Numbered from the stretch's first letter, positions 1-6,815 are shown. The stretch is DNA of 15,490 nt from Proteobacteria bacterium UBA5122 (GCA_002415485.1 DHYU01000008.1:11111-26600); one strand, 5' to 3'. Translations and numbers: made by a program. The notes: generated by a model not told the origin, from the sequence alone.

Positions 1-133
1 CGCCCGCAGCACAAAAACCGCCAATGACATACAACTAAAAAGAGAACCCAGCCCGATGACGACCGATCACACAGGTACTACGGACAGGATTACAAGAAAA
101 TCGAGGCACCATGCGCTGGCGCCCCGGATAAAC
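1..133. other. left-edge stretch without an assignable gene
   Basis: No convincing gene. On the plus strand a frame is open from the left edge to a TAG at about 144, but its 47 residues are low in hydrophobic content and look random. On the minus strand an ATG at position 30 reads MSLAVFVLRA and leaves the window; it could begin a signal or membrane segment, but there is no Shine-Dalgarno sequence and only ten codons are visible. No terminator is seen for the minus-strand gene that ends at 134. Confidence 0.3.
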
Positions 134-451
134 TCAGTTCCCTAGAAACGACCATTCGCCGGTGAACTCAGCCAAGTCATCCGCATGCAAACGACCATTG
201 ATATAGAGCTCATTCAAGGTTGAGCGTACGATTTGCTGCTCACCCTCGTAGGACCAACGCCCCTGGATCACCAGTTCAAACATGGTGACCATGATGTCAT
301 CCAATCGGATGGTGTAATCCTTGGCCAGTCTTTGAAAATCTTCCAACGTCAGCGGACGCTGCAATTTCTTATATTCATCGCGCGCCAGATTCGCCAAGGC
401 CACGTCCCAGCTTGGCACATCAATATCTGCATCGTCGATTTGAGATGTCAT
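134..451 (-). CDS. unrecognised 105-residue cytoplasmic protein
   Basis: I do not recognise the family. The product is 105 residues, acidic and probably mostly helical, with no signal peptide, membrane segment or cysteine. The region LTLEDFQRLAKDY (about residues 35-47) looks like a capped amphipathic helix; the C-terminal half is richer in aromatic residues (RWSYEGEQ, EWSFLGN). The start is well supported: CGGAG lies 6 nt before the ATG. The 146-nt leader region up to the TraB gene holds a possible promoter (GATAAT as -10) and a small ACGCC-AAA-GGCGT hairpin. That the gene is real is inferred from the start signal and non-random composition; the function is unknown. Confidence 0.7.
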   Translation of the reverse strand: MTSQIDDADIDVPSWDVALANLARDEYKKLQRPLTLEDFQRLAKDYTIRLDDIMVTMFELVIQGRWSYEGEQQIVRSTLNELYINGRLHADDLAEFTGEWSFLGN

Positions 452-497
452 TTGTCACTCCGAACTTTATCTTCCCTTACAACAACTTCCACCCGAT

Positions 498-510
498 ACG
501 CCAAAGGCGT
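498..510. other. small perfect hairpin in the leader of the 105-residue gene
   Basis: ACGCC (498-502), AAA loop and GGCGT (506-510) form a 5-bp hairpin about 50 nt upstream of the minus-strand start at 451. No T-run follows on either strand, so it is not an intrinsic terminator. It could be a leader structure or simply chance. Confidence 0.3.
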
Positions 511-597
511 GATTACATTATCGGCAGTGCCTTTAATTGCTTAACCCGCAACTTTTTAGGGGCACTATTGTGCAGGGCTTATGCCCCAGCTTCAAGC

Positions 598-1620
598 TCA
601 GTCTTTTAATTGCCGGACTTGGTAACCTCTTGCCGCCAATAGTGCCAACAGCCCTTCCTTGCCCGGCAAATGTCCTGCGCCGACCACCACGAAATGACGA
701 CGACCATCGGCAGCGAGACCCTCCAAGCGCTGCACCATGCGTCGGTTACGGGCCAGCATAATGACCTCAAACAGACGCTGCGAGACAGGATCATCGTCGA
801 AGCCTTCATTAAACACCGCCTCCAGACCGGCAGCATCACCCGCCTGCCACGCTGTAAACAGCCGCTCGAAGAAGGCCTTGCCCTGATCCATTTCTTCCAG
901 ACTGGCGAGCAACATCGCCTCCTGCTCGGCCTCCGTCAATTGTTCGAACAGGCGCAACTGAAACTCCAACCCTTCCAGCTCGATCACCTCACGCCCACCG
1001 GCCCGCAACAATAAATGGCGATCGATCCCCAGCTCCTCCTGGTAACCCAGCTTGTTCAACATCAGGGCCGACAGGGTCATCGATGCCAACCATGGCTTTT
1101 GTCCCTGCAACAACGACGGCGCCATGCCCAACTCCGCCGCCACCTGGCTCAACTGCTGCCACGTGTCCTCGGCGATGTGCTGCTGCAGCGTTGAACCATC
1201 CTGATAGGTGCCATAACGCGCCACCGTCATCGCCAATGCCTGCGGATCGGCCCGCGCGATATCGGCCTCGACCACGAGGGTATCGCTGGCGACAAAGGCA
1301 TCGGCCACCGAACGTGGCAACGGATACATCTCCGGCGTACCGAAATGAATCGAACCAAACAGATAGAGGCTGCCTCGCTGCCCCGCCTTGTTCAGGTGCC
1401 AGATAAAGCGTTTATCTGCCTCCGACACCGCCATCTGTTGTTTGGCCAGACGCGGCAAACGTTCACGATCGGCCACCCCCGCGCATGGTGTCCCCTGAAA
1501 GCGGACGCCACCATCGGCCTGCGTGCAACGATACACCCCCTCCGCTGCAGCCTGGCCCACGAACACCAGTGATAACACCGGCAGCAGCATCCACCGCCAC
1601 AGCACCCATCTCAAGCGCAT
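598..1620 (-). CDS. secreted TraB/GumN-family protein with N-terminal DUF4124
   Basis: A 340-residue protein. Residues 1-26 form a signal peptide (arginine-rich start, hydrophobic core, AQAAA-like end), so it is probably periplasmic. Residues 28-48 (VYRC, then FQGTPC) resemble DUF4124, a short domain with two cysteines found at the N terminus of many proteobacterial exported proteins. From about residue 72 it is TraB/GumN: GSIHFG at 89-94, VVEAD at 117-121 and GAGHLPGKEG at 314-323, the conserved glycine, histidine and glutamate motifs. This superfamily (related to Tiki and EreA/ChaN-like folds) is proposed to hold a metal-dependent hydrolase or protease site; the substrate of bacterial members is unknown. 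AGGAGG sits 6 nt before the ATG. It is divergent from the small membrane-protein gene at 1695, with about 74 nt between. Confidence 0.88.
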   Translation of the reverse strand: MRLRWVLWRWMLLPVLSLVFVGQAAAEGVYRCTQADGGVRFQGTPCAGVADRERLPRLAKQQMAVSEADKRFIWHLNKAGQRGSLYLFGSIHFGTPEMYPLPRSVADAFVASDTLVVEADIARADPQALAMTVARYGTYQDGSTLQQHIAEDTWQQLSQVAAELGMAPSLLQGQKPWLASMTLSALMLNKLGYQEELGIDRHLLLRAGGREVIELEGLEFQLRLFEQLTEAEQEAMLLASLEEMDQGKAFFERLFTAWQAGDAAGLEAVFNEGFDDDPVSQRLFEVIMLARNRRMVQRLEGLAADGRRHFVVVGAGHLPGKEGLLALLAARGYQVRQLKD

Positions 1621-1694
1621 TGCATACCTCCTGGATATGTTGATGGCGCTGACGATAACACAGACATGGGACGCGACAATGTGCAGGAGGCCGC

Positions 1695-1910
1695 ATGCAA
1701 TTGTATGACCCCAGACAAAACCGCTGGATACACCATCGCCACACCGCCGAGTATCGCCAACGCAAACTGCAGCTGCGTGATTACTGGATCATCGGCCTGC
1801 TGTTGTCGCTGACATTGCCGCCAGGACTACAGCTCGCCGCCATCGCCTTCGCCGGTTTCCTGTCACTCAGTTATCTCGACGAACTGCCCTACCGCACACT
1901 CGACGACTGA
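1695..1910 (+). CDS. small membrane protein, 71 residues, unknown function
   Basis: I do not recognise the family. Residues 1-28 are strongly polar and basic (RQNRW, HHRHTAEYRQRK). Residues 31-59 are hydrophobic with a PPG break at about 42-44, so either one long or two short membrane-spanning helices are possible. The tail is acidic (YLDELPYRTLDD). The start has an excellent Shine-Dalgarno sequence, AGGAGG 4 nt before the ATG. The stop is 49 nt before the phosphatase start, and the phosphatase has its own strong promoter in that gap, so the two may be read together or separately. By charge the N terminus should face the cytoplasm. Confidence 0.7.
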   Translation: MQLYDPRQNRWIHHRHTAEYRQRKLQLRDYWIIGLLLSLTLPPGLQLAAIAFAGFLSLSYLDELPYRTLDD

Positions 1911-1925
1911 CCCCACACACCGGCG

Positions 1926-1953
1926 TTGACGCCCATCGACACCGGAGTACAAT
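1926..1953 (+). promoter_or_regulatory. sigma70-type promoter abutting the phosphatase start
   Basis: TTGACG (1926-1931), a 16-nt spacer and TACAAT (1948-1953) make a good sigma70-like promoter. Only 6 nt separate the -10 hexamer from the GTG at 1960, so transcription should begin at or within a base or two of the start codon. A GGAG at 1944-1947 lies inside the promoter, 12 nt from the GTG, and would only reach the ribosome on transcripts coming from further upstream. Confidence 0.65.
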
Positions 1954-1959
1954 CGCGCT

Positions 1960-2661
1960 GTGCATGGAATCTATTCGCCAATACAGTGCTTTGAGCATAA
2001 CTCGCAGGGTCGCGACTATCTCGTCGGGGATATCCACGGCTGTTTTGACCTGCTCGCCAGTCAGCTCGACGCCCTGAACTTCAATCCCGACTGCGATCGC
2101 CTGTTCGCCGTCGGCGACCTGGTCGACCGCGGCCCGGACAGCACTCAAGCCCTCACCTGGCTGCAAAAACCGTTCTTCCACTGCTGTCTCGGCAACCACG
2201 AAGAAACCCTGCTCGATATGAACATCGAGAGCGATAGTGCCCACGCCTGGCTCACCGCCTATGGCGGTGAATGGTGGCTCGAACTGAATAACGAACAACG
2301 CGACGAATTCAAACAGGCGTTTGCACAAATGCCCATGCTGATGGAAATCACCTGCCCGCACGGCAAGGTCGGCATCGTGCACGCCGAAGTGCCCAAGGGA
2401 TTGGACTGGCCACAGTTTCGCAACTTTCTGATCGCCGGCGACCCGGACGTACGCAAACAGGCACTGTGGGGCCGACGCCGCATCCGCAGCCTCTTGCCCA
2501 ACAGCGTCAAGGGCATCGACCGCGTTGTCAGTGGTCACACCATCACCCCGCACTACAAGATTAAAACCGTCGGCAACCAGTGGTTCATCGACACCGGCGC
2601 CTTCGTCGGCGACGAGGGCCAACTCACCGTGTTGCCCATCGATGCCCTCTTCGAAAAATAA
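1960..2661 (+). CDS. PrpA/PphA-like serine/threonine protein phosphatase
   Basis: A 233-residue calcineurin-like metallophosphoesterase of the bacterial PPP type. The metal-site motifs appear in order: GDIHG near residue 24, GDLVDRG near 51 and GNHEE near 76, followed by a histidine in GIVHAEVP and a C-terminal GHTITPHYK and FIDTGA. This layout closely matches enterobacterial PrpA/PrpB, which remove phosphate from serine, threonine or tyrosine and are linked to signalling for misfolded envelope proteins; that role here is inference. The only plausible start is GTG 1960: no in-frame ATG or TTG occurs before the GDIHG motif. The N terminus is about eight residues longer than E. coli PrpA. The AGCS transporter gene follows after 18 nt and is probably co-transcribed. 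Confidence 0.9.
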   Translation: MHGIYSPIQCFEHNSQGRDYLVGDIHGCFDLLASQLDALNFNPDCDRLFAVGDLVDRGPDSTQALTWLQKPFFHCCLGNHEETLLDMNIESDSAHAWLTAYGGEWWLELNNEQRDEFKQAFAQMPMLMEITCPHGKVGIVHAEVPKGLDWPQFRNFLIAGDPDVRKQALWGRRRIRSLLPNSVKGIDRVVSGHTITPHYKIKTVGNQWFIDTGAFVGDEGQLTVLPIDALFEK

Positions 2662-2679
2662 CAACAAGGATCAACCGCA

Positions 2680-4020
2680 ATGATTTGGATCAATGACGCC
2701 CTCAACTCCCTCAGCGGCATCATTTGGGGACCGTTGATGCTCGTGCTGCTGTTTGGCACCGGGCTCTATCTGACCGCCGGCCTGCGCTTCATGCCGTGGC
2801 GCAACCTCATCGGCGCCTTCCGCCTGATGTGGCAAGGGCGCAAGTCCGATCAGGAAGGCGACATCACCCCGTTCCAGGCCTTGATGACCGCCCTCTCCGC
2901 CACCATCGGCACCGGCAACATCGCCGGTGTCGCCACCGCCATCGCCCTCGGCGGCCCCGGCGCCATCTTCTGGATGTGGCTGACGGCGCTGATCGGCATG
3001 GCGACCAAATATTGCGAAGTGGTGCTGGCGGTCAAATACCGTGAGGTCGATGAACGTGGCCAGCACGTCGGCGGCCCGATGTATTACATCCGCAACGGCC
3101 TCGGCCACAAGTGGGCCTGGCTGGCGATCGCCTTTGCCTTCTTCGGCATGGTCGCCGGCTTCGGCATCGGCAACATGGTGCAGGCCAACTCGGTGGCCGA
3201 TGCGCTCGAGACCACCTTCGGCCTGCCGACCTGGATCACTGGCCTCGCCCTCGCCGTCGTCGCCGGCGCCGTGATCCTTGGCGGCATCAGCCGCATCGCC
3301 GCCGTCGCCGCCAAGCTGGTGCCCTTCATGGCGGTGGCCTACGTCAGCGCCTCGCTGCTGATCATCTTCATGAACATCGAGCAGGTGCCATCGGCCCTGG
3401 CCACCATCGTCAGCACCGCCTTCACCGGCACCGCCGCCATCGGCGGTTTTGCCGGGGCCGCGGTGTGGGCCGCGATCCGCTTCGGCGTCGCCCGCGGCGT
3501 GTTCTCCAACGAGGCCGGCCTCGGCAGCGCCCCCATCGCCCACGCCGCCGCCAAGACCAACAACCCGGTGCAGCAAGGCTTGGTCGGCATGCTCGGCACC
3601 TTCATCGACACCATCATCGTCTGCACCATGACCGCGCTGGTGATCGTGCTGACCGGCGTCTGGACCGGCGGCGACAGCGGCGCGGGCCTCTCCACGCTCG
3701 CCTTCGAGACGGCGCTGCCCGGCATCGGCAGTTACGTCGTCAGCTTTGGCATCGTCATCTTTGCCTTCACCACCATCCTTGGCTGGAGTTATTACGGCGA
3801 ACGCTGCGCCGAATTCCTGTTCGGCGTCAAAGTGATCCTGCCCTACCGCATCCTGTGGATCATCGCCATCCCACTCGGCGCGATGGGCAAACTCGGCTTG
3901 ATCTGGTTGCTGGCCGACGTGCTCAATGGCCTCATGGCACTGCCCAACCTGATCGCGCTGATCCTGCTCAGTCCGATCGTGTTCAAACTAACGCGCGACT
4001 ATTTCAATCGCGACAAGTGA
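2680..4020 (+). CDS. sodium:alanine (AGCS family) symporter
   Basis: A 446-residue integral membrane protein with about ten to eleven hydrophobic helices and no signal peptide. AGCS hallmarks are present: a glycine-rich helix with SATIGTGNIAGVATAI (73-88), GGPMYYI (131-137), and the family signature FSNEAGLGSAPIAHAAAKT (275-293). AGCS carriers import alanine or glycine with sodium (or a proton); which amino acid this one prefers cannot be read from the sequence. AAGGA lies about 9 nt before the ATG and the stop of the phosphatase gene is 18 nt upstream, so the two genes are likely one transcript. Third positions between about 3000 and 3700 are almost all G or C, which opens long false frames on both strands. 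A strong terminator follows immediately. Confidence 0.93.
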   Translation: MIWINDALNSLSGIIWGPLMLVLLFGTGLYLTAGLRFMPWRNLIGAFRLMWQGRKSDQEGDITPFQALMTALSATIGTGNIAGVATAIALGGPGAIFWMWLTALIGMATKYCEVVLAVKYREVDERGQHVGGPMYYIRNGLGHKWAWLAIAFAFFGMVAGFGIGNMVQANSVADALETTFGLPTWITGLALAVVAGAVILGGISRIAAVAAKLVPFMAVAYVSASLLIIFMNIEQVPSALATIVSTAFTGTAAIGGFAGAAVWAAIRFGVARGVFSNEAGLGSAPIAHAAAKTNNPVQQGLVGMLGTFIDTIIVCTMTALVIVLTGVWTGGDSGAGLSTLAFETALPGIGSYVVSFGIVIFAFTTILGWSYYGERCAEFLFGVKVILPYRILWIIAIPLGAMGKLGLIWLLADVLNGLMALPNLIALILLSPIVFKLTRDYFNRDK

Positions 4021-4023
4021 TGC

Positions 4024-4057
4024 AAAAAAAAACGGGGCCGAAGGGCCCCGTTTTTTT
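4024..4057. terminator. bidirectional intrinsic terminator
   Basis: A run of nine A (4024-4032), a 7-bp stem CGGGGCC (4033-4039) with a GAAG loop and GGCCCCG (4044-4050), then seven T (4051-4057). It starts 4 nt after the AGCS stop. With A and T tracts on both sides it should end both that transcript and the convergent beta-propeller gene, whose stop is at 4076. Confidence 0.93.
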
Positions 4058-4075
4058 ATCTGCGCAAACCCGCGT

Positions 4076-5338
4076 CTACGACAACAGCCACAACCGCGAA
4101 TGCGATACGGGCTCGATCACCGCCACCTTCTCCACCAACGCGTTGCTGGCGGCATCGATAAAACTCACCACGCCATCGGCCGCGTTCGAGGCCAACACGT
4201 AACGGGTCTTGCCTCCGGCCTGCAGAAACTCCAGGGTGCCCGCCGCCGAACCCAGGCGGACTTCATTCAACAACTTCAACTCCGCCGGCAGGGCCGTCAA
4301 GTCAAACACCAGCATCGCATCGGCCTTGATATTGGCCTGCTGTTCATCCGAGCCCGAGCTGGAGGTCGTCAGATAGAGGCGATCACCCTCGGGGTTGAAG
4401 AAATACTTGCTGATGTAGATGTCCTTGAGTTCGATGCTCGCGACCAGCTCACAGGTCAGCGCATCGATTGCCACCAGCTTGGCGATCACATGGTTGGGGT
4501 CTGACTTCCGGTCTGCACCGCGGCCGATCAGATAACGGCCACACGGCGTTGAGAACAGATTGCTGCAGCCCTTCAGCGCAAAGCGTTTTTCGATCACGTG
4601 TTTGACCGGATCGATCACCGCCACCGTGCCATAACCATTGTTCAGGTTGTACATCTTGCCGCTGACCTTGGAGTAGGCCAGACCATGCGGGAAGGCATTG
4701 TTCGGGATCTGGACCTCGGTGATGTCTTTTTCCTTGTCCGGCTCACACAGGTTGATCGTCGCCAGCACCTTCAGGTCAGACTCGGGCTGCGCCGGGTCAT
4801 TGCCGACCACGCTGATCGTGCCGTCGATGATGTTGCTGACAAAGGCCTGACGCGGCACCTGTGGCGCATCGTCAGAAGGATAGGAAAAATGCGCCTGATG
4901 ATGGCCGCGACCGACACAGACCGTCTTCAGATAGGCCGCCTGGCTGCTGGCGGTATCGTCGACCACCGTCACCGACGAACCTTCGTTGCCGCAGTTCAGC
5001 GTGTCGTTGCCGGTCTCCTTGTCACCGTCGTTCATGTACCAGTCGCGCCTGGACACCGGATCGGAATAGACATGGGCCGGGAAGGCATCCACCGGGAATT
5101 CGTCGCTCAGGGTGATGGACTTGGTCTTGGGGTCGAGCGTGATCACCTGATCGCCTTCGGTCACCCCCACCAGGATCGGCTTCAGGGATTTATCGAGGCC
5201 GCTGTCCGCGCCTGCCGGCAGCGTCTTGGCACTCAGCGCACCATCGGCGATGGAGATGATGGTCATGGAACCGGTCTTGCGGTCACCGCTGTAATAGGCC
5301 AAACGTGCATTGATGCCGCTTAAATCTAACTGACTCAT
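4076..5338 (-). CDS. YVTN/YncE-like beta-propeller protein, function unknown
   Basis: A 420-residue protein with recurring four-strand blade patterns such as AFVSNIIDGTISVVGND, VAVIDPVKHVIEKRF and YVLASNAADGVVSFIDAAS, typical of YVTN/YncE or cytochrome-d1-like propellers; I estimate six or seven blades. It carries at least six cysteines (NCGN, VCVG, NLCEP, GCSN, PCGR, TCEL) and several histidines (GRGHHQAHF, FPAHVY, FPHGL), which might bind metal. No signal peptide is seen, unlike many propellers of this kind. I chose ATG 5338 because GGAAGG lies 10 nt upstream and a TATAAT box lies at 5385-5390. The frame is open up to an ATG at 5452, but that start would lie upstream of the promoter and adds no recognisable domain. 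Specific role unknown. Confidence 0.8.
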   Translation of the reverse strand: MSQLDLSGINARLAYYSGDRKTGSMTIISIADGALSAKTLPAGADSGLDKSLKPILVGVTEGDQVITLDPKTKSITLSDEFPVDAFPAHVYSDPVSRRDWYMNDGDKETGNDTLNCGNEGSSVTVVDDTASSQAAYLKTVCVGRGHHQAHFSYPSDDAPQVPRQAFVSNIIDGTISVVGNDPAQPESDLKVLATINLCEPDKEKDITEVQIPNNAFPHGLAYSKVSGKMYNLNNGYGTVAVIDPVKHVIEKRFALKGCSNLFSTPCGRYLIGRGADRKSDPNHVIAKLVAIDALTCELVASIELKDIYISKYFFNPEGDRLYLTTSSSGSDEQQANIKADAMLVFDLTALPAELKLLNEVRLGSAAGTLEFLQAGGKTRYVLASNAADGVVSFIDAASNALVEKVAVIEPVSHSRLWLLS

Positions 5339-5384
5339 GAAACCGCTTCCTTCCCCATCGACTGATTTTTTATCAAGATCGGCG

Positions 5385-5390
5385 ATTATA
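5385..5390 (-). promoter_or_regulatory. -10 box (TATAAT) for the beta-propeller gene
   Basis: A perfect TATAAT on the minus strand, followed directly by CGCC. The predicted mRNA start is near 5378, giving a leader of about 40 nt with the Shine-Dalgarno sequence. No clear -35 is present at 16-18 nt (ATGCAA is the nearest), so an activator may be needed. Confidence 0.5.
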
Positions 5391-5529
5391 TCGTACTTAC
5401 CGGTAGTTGCATGGGGCCGGCGACTTCCGTCCATTCGCCGCAAGGGCAGCATAATGACATTCGCACTTGATCTCAGGACGATTGTGAACTATCCGTTAAA
5501 TACCCGATAAGAACGATAGGTTATTCGCC

Positions 5530-5982
5530 ATGCGACGCCAACTACTAATAACCTGCTGCTTCCTCGCCCTGCTGGGCACAGGCAGCCACGCGCATGCCGA
5601 TCACACCACCCATTCCGTCTGTCGCGAACTGGTACACCTGTTAATCAACTTCAACGGCCGCGCCTCACCGTCCGAGCGCAACACGATGGCCAACATCATC
5701 AACAGCTCACGCGCCTCCGCGCAAGAAAAGCACATCGCCAACATCATGCTGACCATGAAAAACAGCCCCTCGCCCGATGAGAGACAAACCCTGCTGACAA
5801 TCAGCACCGATCAAGATCAGGAGCTGTTGCTACGCGAACTGGCCAGAATCCTCGTCAAACTGGACCGACGCCTCAGCGACCATGAACGTCGCTATCTAAA
5901 GTCCTTGCTGCGCCGCCAAAATCAACAGCACAGCGCACAACGCGTGCAACAGATCATCGACGAGGCCAATGCCCACAATTAA
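5530..5982 (+). CDS. small secreted helical-repeat protein, unrecognised
   Basis: I do not recognise the family. The product is 150 residues; residues 1-23 are a signal peptide (RR start, hydrophobic core, SHAHA before DHTTH), so it should be periplasmic. The mature part is helical and shows a repeated helix-cap motif: SPSER (46-50), SAQEK (63-67), SPDER (81-85) and SDHER (116-120). The spacings are 17, 18 and 35 residues, each motif followed by a hydrophobic pattern like LxxI. This points to a solenoid of 17-18-residue helices with one degenerate unit near residue 98. One cysteine (C31) remains in the mature protein. A weak AGG lies 9 nt before the ATG. The stop overlaps that of msrA on the other strand. 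Confidence 0.72.
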   Translation: MRRQLLITCCFLALLGTGSHAHADHTTHSVCRELVHLLINFNGRASPSERNTMANIINSSRASAQEKHIANIMLTMKNSPSPDERQTLLTISTDQDQELLLRELARILVKLDRRLSDHERRYLKSLLRRQNQQHSAQRVQQIIDEANAHN

Positions 5983-6617
5983 TTCCGCGCGGGATAATTG
6001 ACCCCACAACCACCCAAACCGCAATAACCGTCGGGATTCCGCGCTAGGTATTGCTGATGATAGGTCTCTGCAAAAAAGAAAGTCGGCGCGGTCAAAATCT
6101 CGGTCGTGATCCGACCGCGGCCCGCCTCGGCCAAGGCCTGCTGATAACGATCACGACTCGCCTCAGCCAAGTTTTGCTGCTGCGCATCAAAACAGTAGAT
6201 ACCGGACCGGTATTGGGTGCCGATGTCATTGCCCTGGCGCATTCCCTGGGTCGGATCATGGCTCTGCCAGAACACTGCCAGCAGCTGCTCGTAACGGATC
6301 TGGGCTGGATCAAACACCACCAGCACCACCTCGTTATGCCCGGTCAGGCCGGAGCACACCTCACGATAGCTCGGGTTGGGCGTCAGCCCGGCGGCATACC
6401 CCACCGCCGTCACGTACACACCGGGCTGCTGCCAGAAGCGCCGCTCTGCGCCCCAAAAGCAGCCCAGGCCAAACATGGCCAACTCACAGCCCGCAGGATA
6501 CGGCCCTGTCAACGCGCGACCAAACACCACGTGTGGTTCTGTCACCGCCATCGGCTCCGCCCGACCGGGCAGGGCCTCGGCAGCTGTCGGCAGACTCAAC
6601 TTATCACCCATACGCAC
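5979..6617 (-). CDS. msrA: peptide-methionine (S)-S-oxide reductase MsrA
   Basis: A 212-residue MsrA that reduces methionine-S-sulfoxide in proteins and free peptides, a cytoplasmic repair of oxidative damage. GCFWG at 52-56 carries the nucleophilic cysteine; GYAAGLTPNPSYREVCSG, GHNEVV, FWQSHDPTQGM and GNDIGTQYRS are diagnostic. The long N terminus (EALPGRAEPM) matches the E. coli MsrA type. Recycling cysteines are in GYCGLGGCGV near the C terminus; the second lies three residues earlier than in E. coli (GYCGIGGIGVC). The start is either GTG 6617, whose G is also the last base of the TAG of a small ORF upstream, or ATG 6611 two codons later; neither has a clear Shine-Dalgarno sequence, which fits translational coupling. 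No msrB is in the window. Confidence 0.96.
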   Translation of the reverse strand: MRMGDKLSLPTAAEALPGRAEPMAVTEPHVVFGRALTGPYPAGCELAMFGLGCFWGAERRFWQQPGVYVTAVGYAAGLTPNPSYREVCSGLTGHNEVVLVVFDPAQIRYEQLLAVFWQSHDPTQGMRQGNDIGTQYRSGIYCFDAQQQNLAEASRDRYQQALAEAGRGRITTEILTAPTFFFAETYHQQYLARNPDGYCGLGGCGVNYPARN

Positions 6618-6744
6618 TAACCGTTAACGAAGTTGGAGAAAATGATCACCGGCGGCTCACCCGAATCGCTGATGATCCACACCGGCAGCGCAATCGCCAC
6701 CAGCAGGAGGCATACATAATGACAACACCAAGGCCGTTGGCCAT
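6617..6744 (-). pseudogene. small membrane ORF, apparently frameshifted, coupled to msrA
   Basis: AGGAG, 6 nt before an ATG at 6744, opens MANGLGVVIMYA; the frame then turns into polar, cysteine- and arginine-rich residues. One frame over, the sequence continues as LLLVAIALPVWIISD and then GEPPVIIFSNFVNG, and stops with a TAG that shares its G with the GTG of msrA. The interval is 128 nt, one base short of 43 codons, so adding one base near 6704-6712 (GCCTCC) would give a 42-residue protein with a single membrane helix. No classic slippery heptamer is visible. It may be a real broken gene, a sequencing error, or a case of recoding. Family not recognised. Confidence 0.5.
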
Positions 6745-6773
6745 GAGCAACTCCTGAAGCAGACACGCAAAGC

Positions 6774-6815
6774 GCGCTAGTTTACCAATTTAATTGAAGA
6801 ATGGCGGGCTAGCGC
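6774..6815. repeat. inverted repeat spanning the end of hrpB
   Basis: GCGCTAG (6774-6780) and CTAGCGC (6809-6815) form a 7-bp inverted repeat around a 28-nt loop; the right arm contains the hrpB stop codon. Inside it CAATT-T-AATTG (6786-6796) is a second small inverted repeat. No T-run follows, so an intrinsic terminator is not supported. Confidence 0.35.

Noticed and set aside
560..587. Hairpin-rich sequence after the TraB/GumN gene (GGGGC and GCCCC arms, GCAC-TATT-GTGC) as a terminator
   Set aside because: On the minus strand it is followed by an A-run, not a T-run, so intrinsic termination of that gene is not supported.
1867..2667. A 266-codon minus-strand frame antisense to the phosphatase gene
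   Set aside because: It mirrors the coding constraint of the phosphatase frame, which has all PPP metal-site motifs; the antisense product resembles no family.
2671..4202. Long open frames on both strands over the AGCS transporter gene (300-360 codons)
   Set aside because: They arise from near-exclusive G or C third positions; the translations are rich in Arg, Pro, His or Gly with no domain motif.
5339..5452. N-terminal extension of the beta-propeller gene to ATG 5452
   Set aside because: A TATAAT box lies inside it, the internal ATG has the good Shine-Dalgarno sequence, and the added 38 residues are neither a signal peptide nor a domain.
6642..6757. Two small plus-strand ORFs (25 and 12 codons) with Shine-Dalgarno-like sequences and a TAATG junction between them
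   Set aside because: Their peptides are polar and unremarkable, and they are antisense to the hydrophobic minus-strand ORF, whose CCTCC sequence creates the apparent AGGAGG. The minus-strand reading explains the region better.
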